In this document: piece by piece, positions 1 to 11,428 of the stretch
Position numbering within the stretch: the first letter of the stretch is position 1
How the letters are laid out: each line of letters opens with the position of its first letter
Assembly: GCF_002099425.1 (NCBI RefSeq)
Contig: NW_018344004.1
Location: 3,561,501 to 3,625,500, forward strand
Direction: 5' to 3'
DNA: 64,000 bases
Source of the DNA: Phascolarctos cinereus
Taxonomy: Eukaryota; Chordata; Mammalia; Diprotodontia; Phascolarctidae
Position numbers and translations under genes: made by a program
The notes under the pieces: generated by a model
What the model saw: the letters and a program-made list of their open reading frames with translations, nothing else
What the model was told of the DNA's origin: nothing
Databases searched by the model: none

Positions 1-238
1 ATCAGGCACATTCCCTCATGAGGAAGTCACTGTCAATTTGCATCTACAACACCCAACTTGTCCTCCTCCACACCCTCTTTTTTTACTGGCACTCTGATTC
101 AGGACAGGTCAGCAAGGCACTTTCCCAAAGAATCTCAATCACACTTTGGATAATCTTCTGATGTAAAGAAGCAGCTATGACATATTTAAAAAATAAGTAA
201 AAATCAGTCAATTTTGTATTCACTTGATATATTTATTT

Positions 239-488
239 TGTTGTTGTTTGGTTGTTTTCAGTCATGTCTGATTCTTCATGACCCCATTCGGACTTTTCTT
301 GGCAGAGATATTGGAGTGGTTTGTCATTTCCTTCTTTGGTTTGTTTTACAGATGAGGAAACTGAGGCAAAAAGAGTTAAGAAACTTTCTCAGGGTCACAT
401 AGCAAGTAAGTGTCTAAGGCTAGATTTGAATTCATGAAGATGAGTCTTACTGCCCAATATTCTATCCACTGTGCCATGTAGCTTCCCC
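239..488 (-). repeat. SINE-A (RTE-tailed tRNA-like SINE), near full length
   Basis: Read on the minus strand it starts with the tRNA-like head, passes through the CORE-like segment (GGTCACA...CTCAGTTTCCTC equivalent) and ends in the BovB-like tail, seen on plus as TTGTTGTTTGGTTGTTTTCA followed by GTCATGTCTGA. It forms an inverted pair with the next SINE-A copy 30 bases away. Confidence 0.85.
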
Positions 489-517
489 AATATACATTTA
501 TAGCTAGACCTATATAT

Positions 518-748
518 GGGCAGCTAAGTGGTACAGTGGATAGAGTGTTGGGCCTGGAGTCAGGAAGACCTGAGTTCAAATCTGGCCTCAGACATTATCT
601 GTGTGACCCTGGGCAATAAAGTCTCAGTTTCTTCATCTGTCAAATGATCTAGAGAAGGAAATGGCAAAGCACTCCAGTATCTCTGCCAAGAAAACCCCAA
701 ATGGGATCACAAAAAGTCAGACATGACCAAAAAACAACTGAACAACAC
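518..748 (+). repeat. SINE-A, near full length
   Basis: Begins GGGCAGCTAAGTGG and carries a box B-like GTTCAAATC, then GTGTGACCCTGGGCA, then the RTE-type tail with GTCAGACATGACC and CAACTGAACAAC. Opposite orientation to the copy just upstream. Confidence 0.85.
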
Positions 749-895
749 TTTTATGTCATCACAGATATTTACATGTTCCCCACTCTATAAAAGACAATTT
801 CAATAAATACTAATCTATATGCCTACTTTCTTATTTTCATAAACCCTTTTGGAAGATGTTCAATATGTATATGGAGAGTATCTTCAGTGAAAATA
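748..895. other. No feature recognised
   Basis: Short AT-rich spacer; I see no gene or repeat family I can name. Confidence 0.4.
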
Positions 896-1355
896 AAAAC
901 TCTCATCTGTGGCTCCAAGAAGCTATAGCATGTGTAGCAGCCATAAGCAACCTTGGCAGAGGGGCTGAACCAGGTTGAGAGTAACCGACAGGCCTCAAAC
1001 TTGTTGATGAGTTGGGAGATGTCTACCAGAAACATGTGAAGACTTCCCCCAGCAGAATGGGTGTATGAGAACAGTTTGTTCCAACAGCCGTGAAGACAGC
1101 TGAAACAGGCACTGTGCTTAGAGCTTGGTCACACAGCGAAAATACCAAGGTCATCCACTGCATTCCAGGCCATTGCCAGTCGTCCTGACTTTTGTCTTTC
1201 TGCTGGACTTCTGATGGTTCTGGAAGAGAGAGTGAGGCTAATGATTTTGTGCAACTCTGCCTCATATAAATCCAATTCACACCCAAGTCAAGACATCACC
1301 CTGTGATGTCATTGGTCCTCTTTGAAAACAAAGGACAAACAACAATGAAAATAAG
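895..1355 (+). repeat. Marsupial non-LTR element 3' end (family unverified)
   Basis: The segment ends TTTGAAAACAAAGGACAAACAACAAT after CATCACCCTGTGATGTCATTGG (both split here only by a few bases). I recall this 3' end as a common marsupial retroposon. The ACAAACAACAA tail resembles RTE-type tails. The 5' limit is a guess from where the familiar sequence starts. ORFs on the minus strand here are incidental. Confidence 0.5.
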
Positions 1356-1439
1356 GGAAGGGAAAAGGGAAGCTTTGCTCTTCACCTCAGCAGATCACAT
1401 CTTTATAGTAACATGTTAGAAAGGTAGAGAGAATACATG

Positions 1440-2410
1440 ATATTGCTACGTTTTTGTTTCACTGATGATAAAAAAGCATTTGGCTCAGTAAAATAGATTA
1501 CAGCCTTGAAAATTCATCTCAAAAAATCTTTTTCAGAGTGCCTTGGCAAATCCAACCTCCATAATAACACCATGACCCCCTGATTATTAACATTAACTGA
1601 TTCATACGTTGGGGAGCTATATGTTGACCAAGAGTGTTTGCCAGTGTCATGGAGGATGTTTTGGCAAGCCCAAATGAAAGAAGGATTTCCTACAAATAGT
1701 AAAGTTGTCCAGATCTTCCTATTTGGGGGTGATAATGTGCTGAAGTTAAATGCATTATACAGTCTCCCCAGTGAGATATCTGATCATTCAAGAAATATTG
1801 GCCTTATACAAGATAGACTATTAGAAGAAAAATGCTTATCATTCAGACCATGACATGCACTTGGATGACCAGCCCACTGAACTAATGGAGCAGTTCATAC
1901 ATTTGGGATAGATACTGTAGTTGAATGAAGAATTGGACTCAGAATTGGACAGGAGGAAGAGAGTCAGCTGGATTCCATTTGAGCAGTACTTAACAATTCC
2001 AATCTGCTTTCCAGGGTGAAGGTTCACATGTTTAACACCTCAGAGATGTATGATTGATAATCATAAAATTCAATTCAGTGCAATTCAACACACTTTAATT
2101 GTATATTAGGCTATCATAGTTTCTAAGCATCGGAGCTATAGATGACTCTACAGCAATGAAGAGACACACGGTTGGTACAAGTAGATTATAGAATATTTAC
2201 AATGAGTATCTACAGGTGCTTAAGAATTCCATAAGGGATATTATCAAAGAACTATATGATAAGAAGGAGAGGTGGTCCAGTCAATTACAAGAATGAAGAG
2301 AACTGACGGACTGAGTATTCAGATTGTATACATGAAGTGTAAAAAACAAAAACAACGCACCTCAAACCTAGGGAAAGATCTATAGCATGCTGAGGGAGAT
2401 AATGTGTTAA
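1440..2410 (+). repeat. RTE-like LINE (not BovB) fragment, reverse transcriptase to C-terminus
   Basis: Conceptual translation shows decayed RT blocks: a segment like KKAFGSV near 1475, then FLFGGDNVL near 1715-1745 where an active copy would read FADD, then EISDHSRNIGL, then a C-terminal zone near 2235-2290 like KELYDKKERW. Frames change several times. The tail (AAAGATCTATAGCATGCTGA) recurs in the copies near 13.2 kb and 54.6 kb. Dead on arrival or long decayed: the RT catalytic box is lost. Confidence 0.6.
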
Positions 2411-2548
2411 GTATCTATGGTATTATATGGACAAACATTGAACAGGGTTAGAAAGTGCTGATGGGCTATAATCTTCACCAATAAAGTGCATGAAACACAG
2501 GTCCATTAAATTATAAGATGTGTCCCTTGTATTTCAGGAAAAGAGATT

Positions 2549-2550
<2 letters not shown>

Positions 2551-2589
<39 letters not shown>
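2551..2589. repeat. (TG)n microsatellite
   Basis: About 19 near-perfect TG units. An (AC)n run lies ~235 bp downstream, so the two are inverted with respect to each other. Confidence 0.97.
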
Positions 2590-2590
<1 letters not shown>

Positions 2591-2821
2591 CATTGATTGC
2601 TTGACATAGAAGATAGTGATATAGCTACATTTTGGTACAGAAAGGGCCTTCTCTACATAGACAGCTTCATATTTATCAGCTTCAGAAAGTTACATACCTA
2701 AAGTTTCAATAAGATCCTGGATAGAGTTGACCTTTTTTTTTTTTTGGCACATACAGAAGTTTTGCCAGTTGCCCTATTAGCTACCAAAATGGCACCATTT
2801 CCTGCTTCTACAAATGGATAT

Positions 2822-2861
<40 letters not shown>

Positions 2862-3050
2862 ATCTCATAAAGATAGTGTTCAGACTATCACTCCACAGAT
2901 AGCCAAAGAAAGCCACCATAGTACCATTAACATCACAGAGAGATGTTCAGCTCCTGAAATATATAAACTGCTCCCTGGTAATAGTAATGCTCTCAATGTC
3001 GGACTATTAGAAGCATCTCTGTTAACAGCAAAAAGGCATCAAGTTAATGT
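2590..3050. other. Mostly unclassified sequence with an (AC)n microsatellite at 2824-2859
   Basis: Eighteen AC units are clear. The rest of this stretch gives me no gene or named repeat. Confidence 0.5.
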
Positions 3051-3067
3051 TCCTTCTTGCTGACCCA

Positions 3068-3235
3068 GGAAGGAAAGAAAGAAAGAAAGGAAGGAAGGAA
3101 GGAAGGAAGGAAGGAAGGAAGGAAGGAAGGAAGGAAGGAAGGAAGGAAGGAAAAGAAAGAAAGACAGACAGAAAGAAAAGAAAGAAAGAAAGACAGACAG
3201 AAAGAAAAGAAAGAAAGAAAGACAGACAGAAAGAA

Positions 3236-3299
<64 letters not shown>

Positions 3300-3331
3300 A
3301 GAAAAAGAAAGAAAGGAGGAAGGAAGGAAAG
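3068..3331. repeat. Polypurine (GGAA/AAAG)n microsatellite with 29-bp internal unit
   Basis: A ~260-bp strand-biased purine tract. It starts as (GGAA)n, changes to AAAG-rich units in which GACAGACAG recurs at 3163, 3192 and 3221 (spacing 29), then runs as (AAAG)n. All long ORFs in this stretch on either strand are low-complexity artefacts (Lys/Arg/Glu or Phe/Leu/Ser). Confidence 0.97.
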
Positions 3332-3396
3332 AAAGACAAAATCTTGAGGCTTTAAAATTTTTTAAACAGAACTCAGACTCCTGCAGGGTCTTTCTT

Positions 3397-3545
3397 TATG
3401 ATTAGTTTAACTTTTGCAAGTCCAAATAAGCTGTCCTTTTGTTTGACCTTCTCATCAGTTCCCTTGAAGAAGTCAAAGTAGGGATTGATTCCTGAATCTT
3501 CAGGCTTCAGCTCTGCTCATTTTGATTCTTTCCCTAGGACTCCAC
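3397..3545 (+). repeat. Unclassified 150-bp repeat, copy 1
   Basis: About 93% identical by eye to 15491-15640, same orientation, with one 3-base gap. The flanks do not match, so the shared block has sharp edges. Family unknown to me. Confidence 0.8.
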
Positions 3546-3661
3546 ACTTGGACCCTATACTTTTCTGGTTTTTTATCCCTCTAGAGAGATGGCATTTACA
3601 TAACATCTGTATCCATATCAGTATCAGTATCCATTTTGGAAATGATGTCTAAACTCACTGC

Positions 3662-3852
3662 TGTGTACTGGGAAAGAGCTCTAGATTTTGAGTTAAAAGA
3701 ACTGGCTTCAACTCCTGACTCTGTCTCTTACTGCCTGTAAGTTAACTGGGCAAATCAGTTAACTTCTCAGCCTCATTTTCCTTATAAAAATGAGGGGAGT
3801 GGTCCAGACTAGATGATCTCTAAGGTGCCTTCCAGCTCAAAGTTATGATCCT
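3662..3852 (+). repeat. MIR3-like CORE-SINE
   Basis: A degenerate tRNA-like head is followed by GCCTCATTTTCC and a 3' end reading AGACTAGATGATCTCTAAGG, the forward form of the CR1/L3-like MIR3 tail. Confidence 0.7.
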
Positions 3853-4278
3853 TTGTTCTCTAGCTAGATCTTAATAAATCAAAGGTTAAAGAATTCCTAA
3901 GGAGGAAATATTTAGTTCCTCTTCTCATCTTCTTTCCAGGACATTGCTGGGTTCTCTTTGTTGCCCAACACCCACAGAGGCCCCGTTGGTGTATGCTTCT
4001 CACTCTCTGTAGAGTGGCCATTCATTGACTGATCCCTAATATGTTAACTGGTCTCTGGTGTCTGGCACTCAACCACTCATCCCTGGATTTCTTTCTCTGT
4101 ACATTCCCTAGCCACAAAACTCAAATATCCCTCTAATGACTTGTTACATGTAGCATGTCTTCACATCCCATGTCTGTTAGGGCATCCAACCCAGCCTAGT
4201 ATAGTACTACATACTCCCTTTGATTCCTTATTATAGTCTCGGATCTCTGTAAAGAAGGGAGAAAGGGAAGGGAACACC

Positions 4279-4520
4279 GATTTGTTAGACACCCACTAAG
4301 TGTTAGACACTGTGTTAAGTGTATTTCATAAATATTATCTCATTTGATCCTCATAACAACTCTGGGATGTAGGTACTATTTATTATTATCCCCATTTTAT
4401 GGTCTAGTAAATTAAGGCAGATAGAAGTTAAATGACTTGCCCAGGGTCATACAGCTAGTAAGTGTCTGAAGCCAGATTTGAACACCAAGACTAGCATTCT
4501 CTCCATTGTGACACCTACCT
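4279..4520 (-). repeat. MIR-type CORE-SINE with L2-type tail
   Basis: On plus it reads ATTATCTCATTTGATCCTCA, then CCCCATTTTATGG, then CTTGCCCAGGGTCATACAGC and GCCAGATTTGAAC. This is the reverse complement of a MIR/Ther CORE-SINE. Confidence 0.85.
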
Positions 4521-4881
4521 AAACAATTTTAAGCTTCTATAATTCATATTTTGGCCACACAGGAAGATTTCTCCAACATCCAATATTGCTGCTATCCAAC
4601 AAACTGCTCCCTATAATGTCGTTTCTCTGTAGTATAGCTATCTTTTTGTGGAATCAATGTCTTAAACATTTTACACATCACAATAAATTCGGCCTTACAT
4701 TAAGCTCATAGCAATCTACACAAGGCACATTAAAAAACAAAACAAAACTGTGAGAAAACTAAAAGCACAAGACAACATTGTTTTAAAATGCAGAAGCATA
4801 TAGAAATCTTTATATGAACACGTGTTTTTCTACACATATCCAAAATCATAGCATCTTTTAGCTTTGGTAATGGTAGATCAC

Positions 4882-5118
4882 AGGTAACTATGTGGTGCAG
4901 TGGATAGAGCTGTAGTCAGGAAGACATGGCTTTGGGTCTGTTCTCCAACTCATTAGTGGAATGACCTTGGGCTACAATAATTTCCTTAACCTCTGTGTGC
5001 CTTGGTTTCTTAATCTGTAAAATATGGATAATAATAGCAACTACCTCCCAGGGTTGTTGAGAGGATAAAATGAAATAGTATTTGTACTTAAAATACTGTA
5101 GAAATGTTATTATTATTA
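4882..5118 (+). repeat. MIR-type CORE-SINE
   Basis: Head GTGGTGCAGTGGATAGAGC, middle CTCTGTGTGCCTTGGTTTC, and tail with TACCTCCCAGGGTTGTTGAG then GTTATTATTATTA. Confidence 0.85.
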
Positions 5119-5460
5119 CATATTCATTCCTTGCATTGTCTCACCATACATGTTCCCTGTATATATCTCTGCTCCAGCTAATAACATCTCACACCACGAG
5201 TTTTTGCATAAGCTTCTGGTACTACGTTTTAACCTTGACAACACAGACTTTCTGCTAGTGTCCCACTTTCCAAAACACCCCCCTCCACTTGATCCACTAC
5301 TGTACACTATGTCCCACTCTTAGGGCTGAAGCTGGGACACTGATGGACATTTTGCTATTTTGCTAGCTCTGGCAGATTCAAATGAAGAGTATTCCATCTC
5401 AAAAGGATCAATTGGGTCAATGACTGTGATTGTCATGTATGTTCTGGGGTCTAATATAAC

Positions 5461-5700
5461 AATAATTATCATTTATATAATGTTTTAAGGTTTGCAATGC
5501 ATTTTACAAACATTTTATCATTTGATCCTCACAACAAATCTAGGAGGCAGATGCTGTTACTATTCCCATTTTACAGATCAGGCAAGCAGAGGTTAAGTGA
5601 CTTGCTCAGGGTCATGAAGCTGGTAGATTTTGGAGTCTATATTTGAACTCAGTTCTTCCTGGCTCCAGCTCTAGTGCTCTAACCACAGTGCCACCTAACT
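5461..5700 (-). repeat. MIR-type CORE-SINE
   Basis: Plus strand shows the antisense order: tail GGTTTGCAATGCATTTTACA, then CATTTTACAGATCAGGCAAG, then the head as CTCTAACCACAGTGCCACC. Confidence 0.85.
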
Positions 5701-6540
5701 GAAGGACCTCCTTCAGCACAAAAATTCACCAGAAATTTATGGTCTTTGGCACTGTGTAGTTAAAATGGTATCATGTCATTGGCAGATGGTACTTTGAGGT
5801 GGTAGTTACAGTAGCATAAGATGTGAGAAATAATTTTCATTTGGTTCAGTACTCCACATCAATTCCAGTGTTTGTCCTGAGTCAAACCTCTCATGTCATA
5901 TATGGGGTTGCAGTTACTCTGTCTCTGTGAATAAAATGCCATTTAGCAAACTGGGCAAAGGATCCCTCCATCCCCACTAAGCATGATGGACTTAGCTTTG
6001 ATAACTTCTGACGTTAACTCATGCTTCCCAAGGTTAGGCAGAGAAGGCATATACACAGAGAAGAGATGGATGGGGCCATTATGCAGGAGATGCACACATA
6101 CACAGAAAACTGGAGATAGCGCAGGAAAGTGGAATTTGCATGGAAAGTATCCCAGTCAATCAAACAATAAGCATTTATTAAGTGCTTACTCTGTTCCAGG
6201 CACTGTGTGAGAACAACAAAACTCAAGGTTCAAATTCTATTAGAGGAAACAGTATGTACATAAATAGACATGTAAAAGATGAATACGAAGTATTATGAAG
6301 TTAACCTTAAGGGAGGAAGACATTGACAATTGAGGGGAGTGGGAAAGCTCTCCTGTAGAAGGTAGCATTTGTGTTCAGTCTTGAAGGAAGCCAAGAAGTG
6401 GTGGTAAGGGAGAGAATTTGAGGTATGGGGGGGGCAGCCAGTGTAAAGGCACAGATAGGTATGTGTGAGGAATAGCAAATAGACTAGTATGGCTGGATGG
6501 CTAGACCATAGATTTCATGGAGAGGAATGATGTTTAAGAA

Positions 6541-6786
6541 GACTGGAAAATAAAAACAAAATGTATCTGGAAGAACAAAAGGTCAAGAACATCAAGGGAA
6601 TTATTGCGAAAAAAATTCAAAGGAAGGGAGTCTAGTGATTCCAGATCTCAAACTATATTATAAAGCAGTAGTCATCAAAACTATCTTGTACTGGCTAAGA
6701 AAGAGAGTGGTGGATCAGGGAAATAGATTAGGTACACAAGACGCAGGAGTAAATTAATAGTAACTTAGTGTTTGATAAACCCAAAG
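6541..6786 (+). repeat. L1 LINE ORF2 fragment inside L2
   Basis: Contains CATCAAGGGAATTATTGCG, CCAGATCTCAAACTATATTA and GAGTGGTGGATCAGGGAAAT, typical of mammalian L1 ORF2 near the conserved region encoding LPDLKLYYKAVVIK. Truncated at both ends. Confidence 0.75.
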
Positions 6787-6858
6787 ACAATTTGCCAAGA
6801 AGATCCCAAGTGAGGTCACGAAGAGTCAGACACAACTGAAATGACTAAACAATAACAC
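6787..6858 (+). repeat. SINE-A 3' fragment
   Basis: Only the RTE-like tail remains: GCCAAGAAGATCCCAAGTGA then GAGTCAGACACAACTGAAAT and a CTAAACAATAACA end. Confidence 0.7.
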
Positions 6859-6894
6859 TCTGATGGATGAAATTTTCCTTATCTTGCAGATAAC

Positions 6895-7064
6895 CAAATC
6901 TCTATGCCAATTCCAGGGCATCTCTTCACTGCTGCTCTTCATGCTTCCACCCCTCTTCCAACTTCCCTTTAAGTATTATCTTTTTTTTATACAAGAACAT
7001 GAGCTCCTTGAGGGTAGAGACTGTCTTGTTTGCTTGTAAGTATATAATAAATGCTTTATCTATC
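6895..7064 (+). repeat. L2 3'-end fragment
   Basis: Contains GAGCTCCTTGAGGGTAGAGA and TATATAATAAATGCTTT, the sense L2 3' terminus. It lies in opposite orientation within the larger L2 copy. Confidence 0.65.
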
Positions 7065-7510
7065 TTTAGATGTCAAACAGAGGAGTTTATATTTGATCTT
7101 TGACAATGAAGCTTACCAAATAGTAACATGGTTAGACCTTAGCTTTGGAGAAATCCCTTGGCAGCTGTGTGGAGGATGAATTGGAGTAGGGAGAGATGAG
7201 GCAGGGAGACCAAATAGGAGTCTATATCAATATATCATGAAGGCCCCAATGAAGAGACAGGGCCACTCTGGGGGCTGGAGAAGAAGAGACAAGGAGAGAC
7301 TGGCGATAGGAAAAAAAGATTTGTCAACTGGTTGAATATGTAAGGTAAGTGATGGTGAGGCGTTGAAGACGGCACTGAGGTTGCAAACCTTGGTGACTAG
7401 AAGAATGGTATTAATGAAGAAGTTCAGAAATAAAGTGTGTTTTGGGGATGAGTTCTTTTCTAGGGCTATATGTTGAGTTTAAGATGCCCTTGGGACATTC
7501 AATTCAAAAT

Positions 7511-7870
7511 ATAACTTTAAGAAGATAGCACAAACAGTAAAGATACTTTTCCCAGGGTCCTATTGGATTTTTTTTTAGGGGAGGGTTGTGGAAGGTGGGG
7601 ACTTACATGGTAATGTTGCTCACTAAAACTTCCGGTTTTAGAGTAAAAAGGAAAGTCTCTTATTCTTCCAGCCTTCAAGAAAATTGAGAGCTACTCAGAG
7701 AGAGAGAGATTATTCCTTCAAGACAACTTCAGAGTAAGTTTGCCCACCTGCCAGCCCACCTTAAGGGAGAGAGAGAATATGCTCTGAAATAAAGACTTGG
7801 AGGCAGCCAGTTTCACTAAGATGATTAGTCAATCCAATGTTGTTGTTTTTTCCCCAAAAGTAAAAAAACA
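7511..7870. other. No gene recognised
   Basis: Purine-rich unclassified sequence between an L2 and a SINE-A copy. Confidence 0.4.
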
Positions 7871-7874
7871 CATT

Positions 7875-8116
7875 GGGCAGCTAGGTGGCTCAGTGGATAG
7901 AGTGCCAGGCCTGGAGTCAGGATGACTCATCTTCATGAGTTCAAATCTGGCATCTGACACTAGCTGTGTGACCCCGGGCAAATCCCTTAACTTTGTTTGC
8001 CTCAGTTCCTCATCTGTCAAATGAGCTGGAGAAGGAAATGGCAAACCACTTCAATATCTTTGCCAAGAAAACCCCAAATGGGGTCATGAAGAGTCAAACA
8101 CTACTGAAAAGCAACT
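7875..8116 (+). repeat. SINE-A with target-site duplication
   Basis: Full head (GGGCAGCTAGGTGG), CORE part and RTE-type tail (GTCATGAAGAGTCAAACACT). The flanks share AAAAACACATT, at 7864-7874 and 8117-8127. Confidence 0.88.
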
Positions 8117-8129
8117 AAAAACACATTAA

Positions 8130-9010
8130 AAAGCATTGACACCCTTTGCTTTCCCATGGTAGAAAGCTATTAGAAATGTTCTTTGTTCTCTTATATTGCT
8201 CTGCTTTCTGTCTTGACACTGAAAATGATTTTTTTCTTCATAAGCATAGGAACAAGCAGCACAAAGGCTAGTTATGTGTACCCTTCATGGACCAGAATAG
8301 CAGAATTTAGGAAGGTAGAAAACATGGTTGGGGGAAGGGTAGTGGAGAGGTGGAGAAGAGAGGCGGGCATAAGGGGCATGGACACTTTGTAGTTTGTGAT
8401 CGGGTATCATTTTTGGCATAGAAGCAATTCGATGGAGCTGGCAGCTGGGTAGGAAAGGTCTGCATTGTTACCTGGACCCAGAGAAGTTGGTAATTTCAAC
8501 TCCTTCCTTTTTCATAGCATCCATTCTCTTTCAGAGCTGCTTCTTTCCCTCAACATAGCTTATATGCTTCTCAGGAAAGGTAAGCAAACTGAAAAGACTA
8601 CTCTCACTGACATGACAGTTATCTGATATGTCCTTAATGCCAACTTCCAGTGACTTAATAGCCCTTTCAGAGAAATGAAAGAAGACCTAGAAAGAGGGCC
8701 TTAACACTAGAGAATGTATTGATTTCAGTCACCAGTATAGATGAGTGGGGAAGCTAACTGTGGAGTGGGGGCCTTCTTAGGATCCTTCAAATTACAGCCG
8801 ATAAGTTACCTCCCCTACTCTACCTATTTAGGGCCAGCCTAGCACAGTAGCCTCAACTTCACAGGTTCCCCAAATGCCCTAGCAATTTCTACAACACTGG
8901 GGTGATTAGTTGATGTTTCTTACTATGGTGATTTATGTGCTTTCATATATAGTTTTAACAGGATAGCACTATCATTCAAAACAGTTAATAAATGATTAAA
9001 AAAATACGCA
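8130..9010. other. Unclassified single-copy-looking sequence
   Basis: No repeat family, RNA gene or convincing coding frame seen. The 69-codon ORF at 8183-8392 lacks recognisable domains. Confidence 0.4.
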
Positions 9011-9014
9011 AAAG

Positions 9015-9790
9015 ACAAATATTTATACAGTACCTACTATGTGCTGTACCCTGAGATAGACATTAGGGATATGAAAACGAAACCAGACACAGTGTTTGAC
9101 GTCAAGAAGCTTCAGGAAAGGTGGAAAGGAAACTGGGCTTTTAAGGAAGATAAGGATTTCAATAGGTGGAGATGGTCTGATTTTTTAGGGGTGGAGGAAT
9201 CCATTGTAGTAACGGGCAGATGGCATGTACAAGGTCATGGAAGCAGGTAAGGACAGGTTGAGATCAGAGAATGGTTGAGCATTCCACCTTGACAAGAACA
9301 AAGGACATACCCTTTGAAGACTGAAAAGCAGGTTGGGCCTCCAGTGTTGGAATATAAAGGAATTGATAACTTATTTTGTAAGTAATAGAGAGTGGCTAAA
9401 GGTGTTTGAGTAGGGAAGTGGCCTGATTAGACCTATGCATTAGAAAACTTTGGCAATAGGGGGAAGGATAAGCTAGATTGGGAATATGAAACCAGTTAGG
9501 GGGCTAGTCCAATAGTCCAGGGTAAAAGTAAAGAGGATTGATGGTAGAAAGTGGGAAATGCAAGAGGTTCATGATGACAAGACTTGATGAGTGATTAGTT
9601 ATGGAGGAATGCGGATGGGATGAAAGATAGAGAAGAGGAAAGATGACACTAGGGTTATATCCCTGGGTAAATGAGAAAATGGTGGTGGTATTGTCAACAG
9701 AACTAGAGAATTTAGGAGGGGAGGCTGTTTGGGGAGGAAGATGGTAAATTTAGTTGTGGACATTTTGAGTTTGAGGTTTGTGCCGGTGGA
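9015..9790 (-). repeat. L2 LINE fragment
   Basis: Antisense 3' end (AGTACCTACTATGTGCTG), then antisense coding sequence ending in GGACATTTTGAGTTTGAG (sense frame like LKLNMSKTEL). Reaches from the 3' end back into the RT C-terminal region. Meets an oppositely oriented L2 at ~9791. Confidence 0.75.
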
Positions 9791-9791
9791 G

Positions 9792-10245
9792 ATATTTTAG
9801 GCCTTCATGATCTGGCTCTGGCCAACCCAACTTACTGTACATTACCGCCTTTTGCACACTCTTTGGGATAACCAAAATGACCTACCTGTTCTTTTGAACT
9901 CAGGACTTTATATCCACCTCTGTGCCTCTGAATGACTGGAATGTCCTCCATGCCTAGAATACATTCTCTTCTCATCTCCACTTCTTAGAATTTCTAGCTT
10001 TCTTCAAGGCTCACCTCACGTGCAATCTCCTACAGGATGCTTTTCCTGATCTCCGTAATTGTTAGTGTGCCCCTCTTTCTGCTTCATATTATTGTGTCTA
10101 TATGTATCTTTGTATATGTTGTTTCCCCCCAAGAAAATAGAAGAATCCTCAGGGCATGGATTGTTTTTCATTTCATCTTTGTATTCCTACTTCTTTGCAC
10201 ATAGTAGGAGCTTACTAAATGTTTTTTAGATTGGATTGGAGGATA
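9792..10245 (+). repeat. L2 LINE 3' end
   Basis: Sense L2: TTCATGATCTGGCTCTGGCC, then CAAGGCTCACCTCACGTGCA, then TGCACATAGTAGGAGCTTAC and a 3' AAATGTTTTTTAGATTGGAT end. Head-to-head with the preceding copy. Confidence 0.75.
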
Positions 10246-10669
10246 AGGCTAGTAATCAGGGGTCAGAGAAGTGATCAAGCTCTCATGCCTGCTCTGTTAT
10301 TTAGATGCTATGTGGTAAGCCTGTAGCCACACCAGGAAAATGAAAGAACAACCCTATGCACAAGTTGCTTATCCTGATACAATTTATTTAAGGACATAGT
10401 ACAACAAATGTGTACTAGTTATGGCTTCCATCTGAGTGCATTTCACCAAGTCTGTGGGGATAGTGGCATACATCATCATCAGGCAGTAAGAACCTTAGCA
10501 AGGTCATTAGGCAGCAGCAACATAGCATGCATTGACCATTTCTTTATTTTATCCTATCTTTTGTGGTGCTTTTTCTGAACCCTGCTTCCCTTCCTCTATT
10601 GTGGCCTTTTTAGCATTTTAATTGTTAAGGAAATATTCTGTTATCATCATTCCTTCCCTCTAGATCTAG

Positions 10670-10937
10670 AAGCAGCTAGGTGGTTCAGTGCATAGAGAGC
10701 TGGGCCTGGAGTCAGGAAGACCTGAATTCAAATCTGGCCTCAGATACTTATTAGCTGTGTAACTCTGGGTTAGTCACTTAATCTCTGTCTGCTTCAATTT
10801 CCCCATCTATAAAATGGGAATAATAATATCACCTACCTCCCAGGATTGTTGTGAGGGTAGAATGAAATAATATTTGTAAAGTGCCTTGCAAACCTTAAAG
10901 ATCTATATAAATGCTAGGTATTATTATTATATTATTA
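10670..10937 (+). repeat. MIR-type CORE-SINE, full length
   Basis: Head AGCAGCTAGGTGGTTCAGTG, box B GAATTCAAATC, core CTACCTCCCAGGATTGTTGT, and L2-like tail TATATAAATGCTAGGTATTA. Confidence 0.9.
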
Positions 10938-11198
10938 GAGCAAAGTCTTGGGGTCTTTGGGCATTACAGCTGGTTGAAGGGGCTAGCGGTGCCTTTGGTC
11001 AGATACAGACTTATGACATACGGTCTTATCTATGATACATGGTTATGTATATATAGTCATATAAGTTGAAATGACTTGACAGAAACACCTCTTGCAAACT
11101 TCAGGAATGCAATTGAATGAGCAAAGAAAAAAAGACATAAAAAATACTATAATGGATGTATATAAGTGTATATATGAGTGCTATCAAACACAATGAAA

Positions 11199-11428
11199 GG
11201 CAGCTATTTGGTGTAGTGGACAGAGACACTAAGACCTGAGTTTGAATCCTGCCATAGACATTTTCTAGCTGTGTAACCTTGTCAGAATTTCTTAATCTCT
11301 TGGCCTCAGTTTCATTATTTGTAAAATAAAGACAATAATTGCACCTACTTCACGGTATTGTTGTGAGGATATTAATGAGATAACTCTTTGCAAACCTAAA
11401 AGTGCTATGTAAATGTGCTATTATCATT
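11199..11428 (+). repeat. MIR-type CORE-SINE
   Basis: Head GGCAGCTATTTGGTGTAGTG, middle GGCCTCAGTTTCATTATTTG, tail GCAAACCTAAAAGTGCTATG. Confidence 0.88.

Larger units (their letters stand above)
6155..7510 (-). repeat. L2 LINE 3' half, interrupted
   Basis: Antisense L2: 3' end GCATTTATTAAGTGCTTACT at 6170, then the C-terminal coding zone. The minus-strand translation at 6293-6478 contains CLYTGCPPHTSNSLPYHH, matching the L2 ORF2 end. Interrupted at about 6541-7066 by L1, SINE-A and a second L2 piece. Resumes with the antisense form of ILCLAFKAL-type coding sequence and runs to ~7510. Confidence 0.8.

Noticed and set aside
518-620. tRNA-like box A/box B motifs, repeated at every SINE head
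   Set aside because: They belong to SINE heads; no cloverleaf with a proper anticodon arm and acceptor stem is formed.
3022-3355. Three overlapping ORFs of 96-105 codons
   Set aside because: They are translations of the GGAA/AAAG microsatellite, with only Lys/Arg/Glu or Phe/Leu/Ser, and are open in several frames because the repeat lacks stops.
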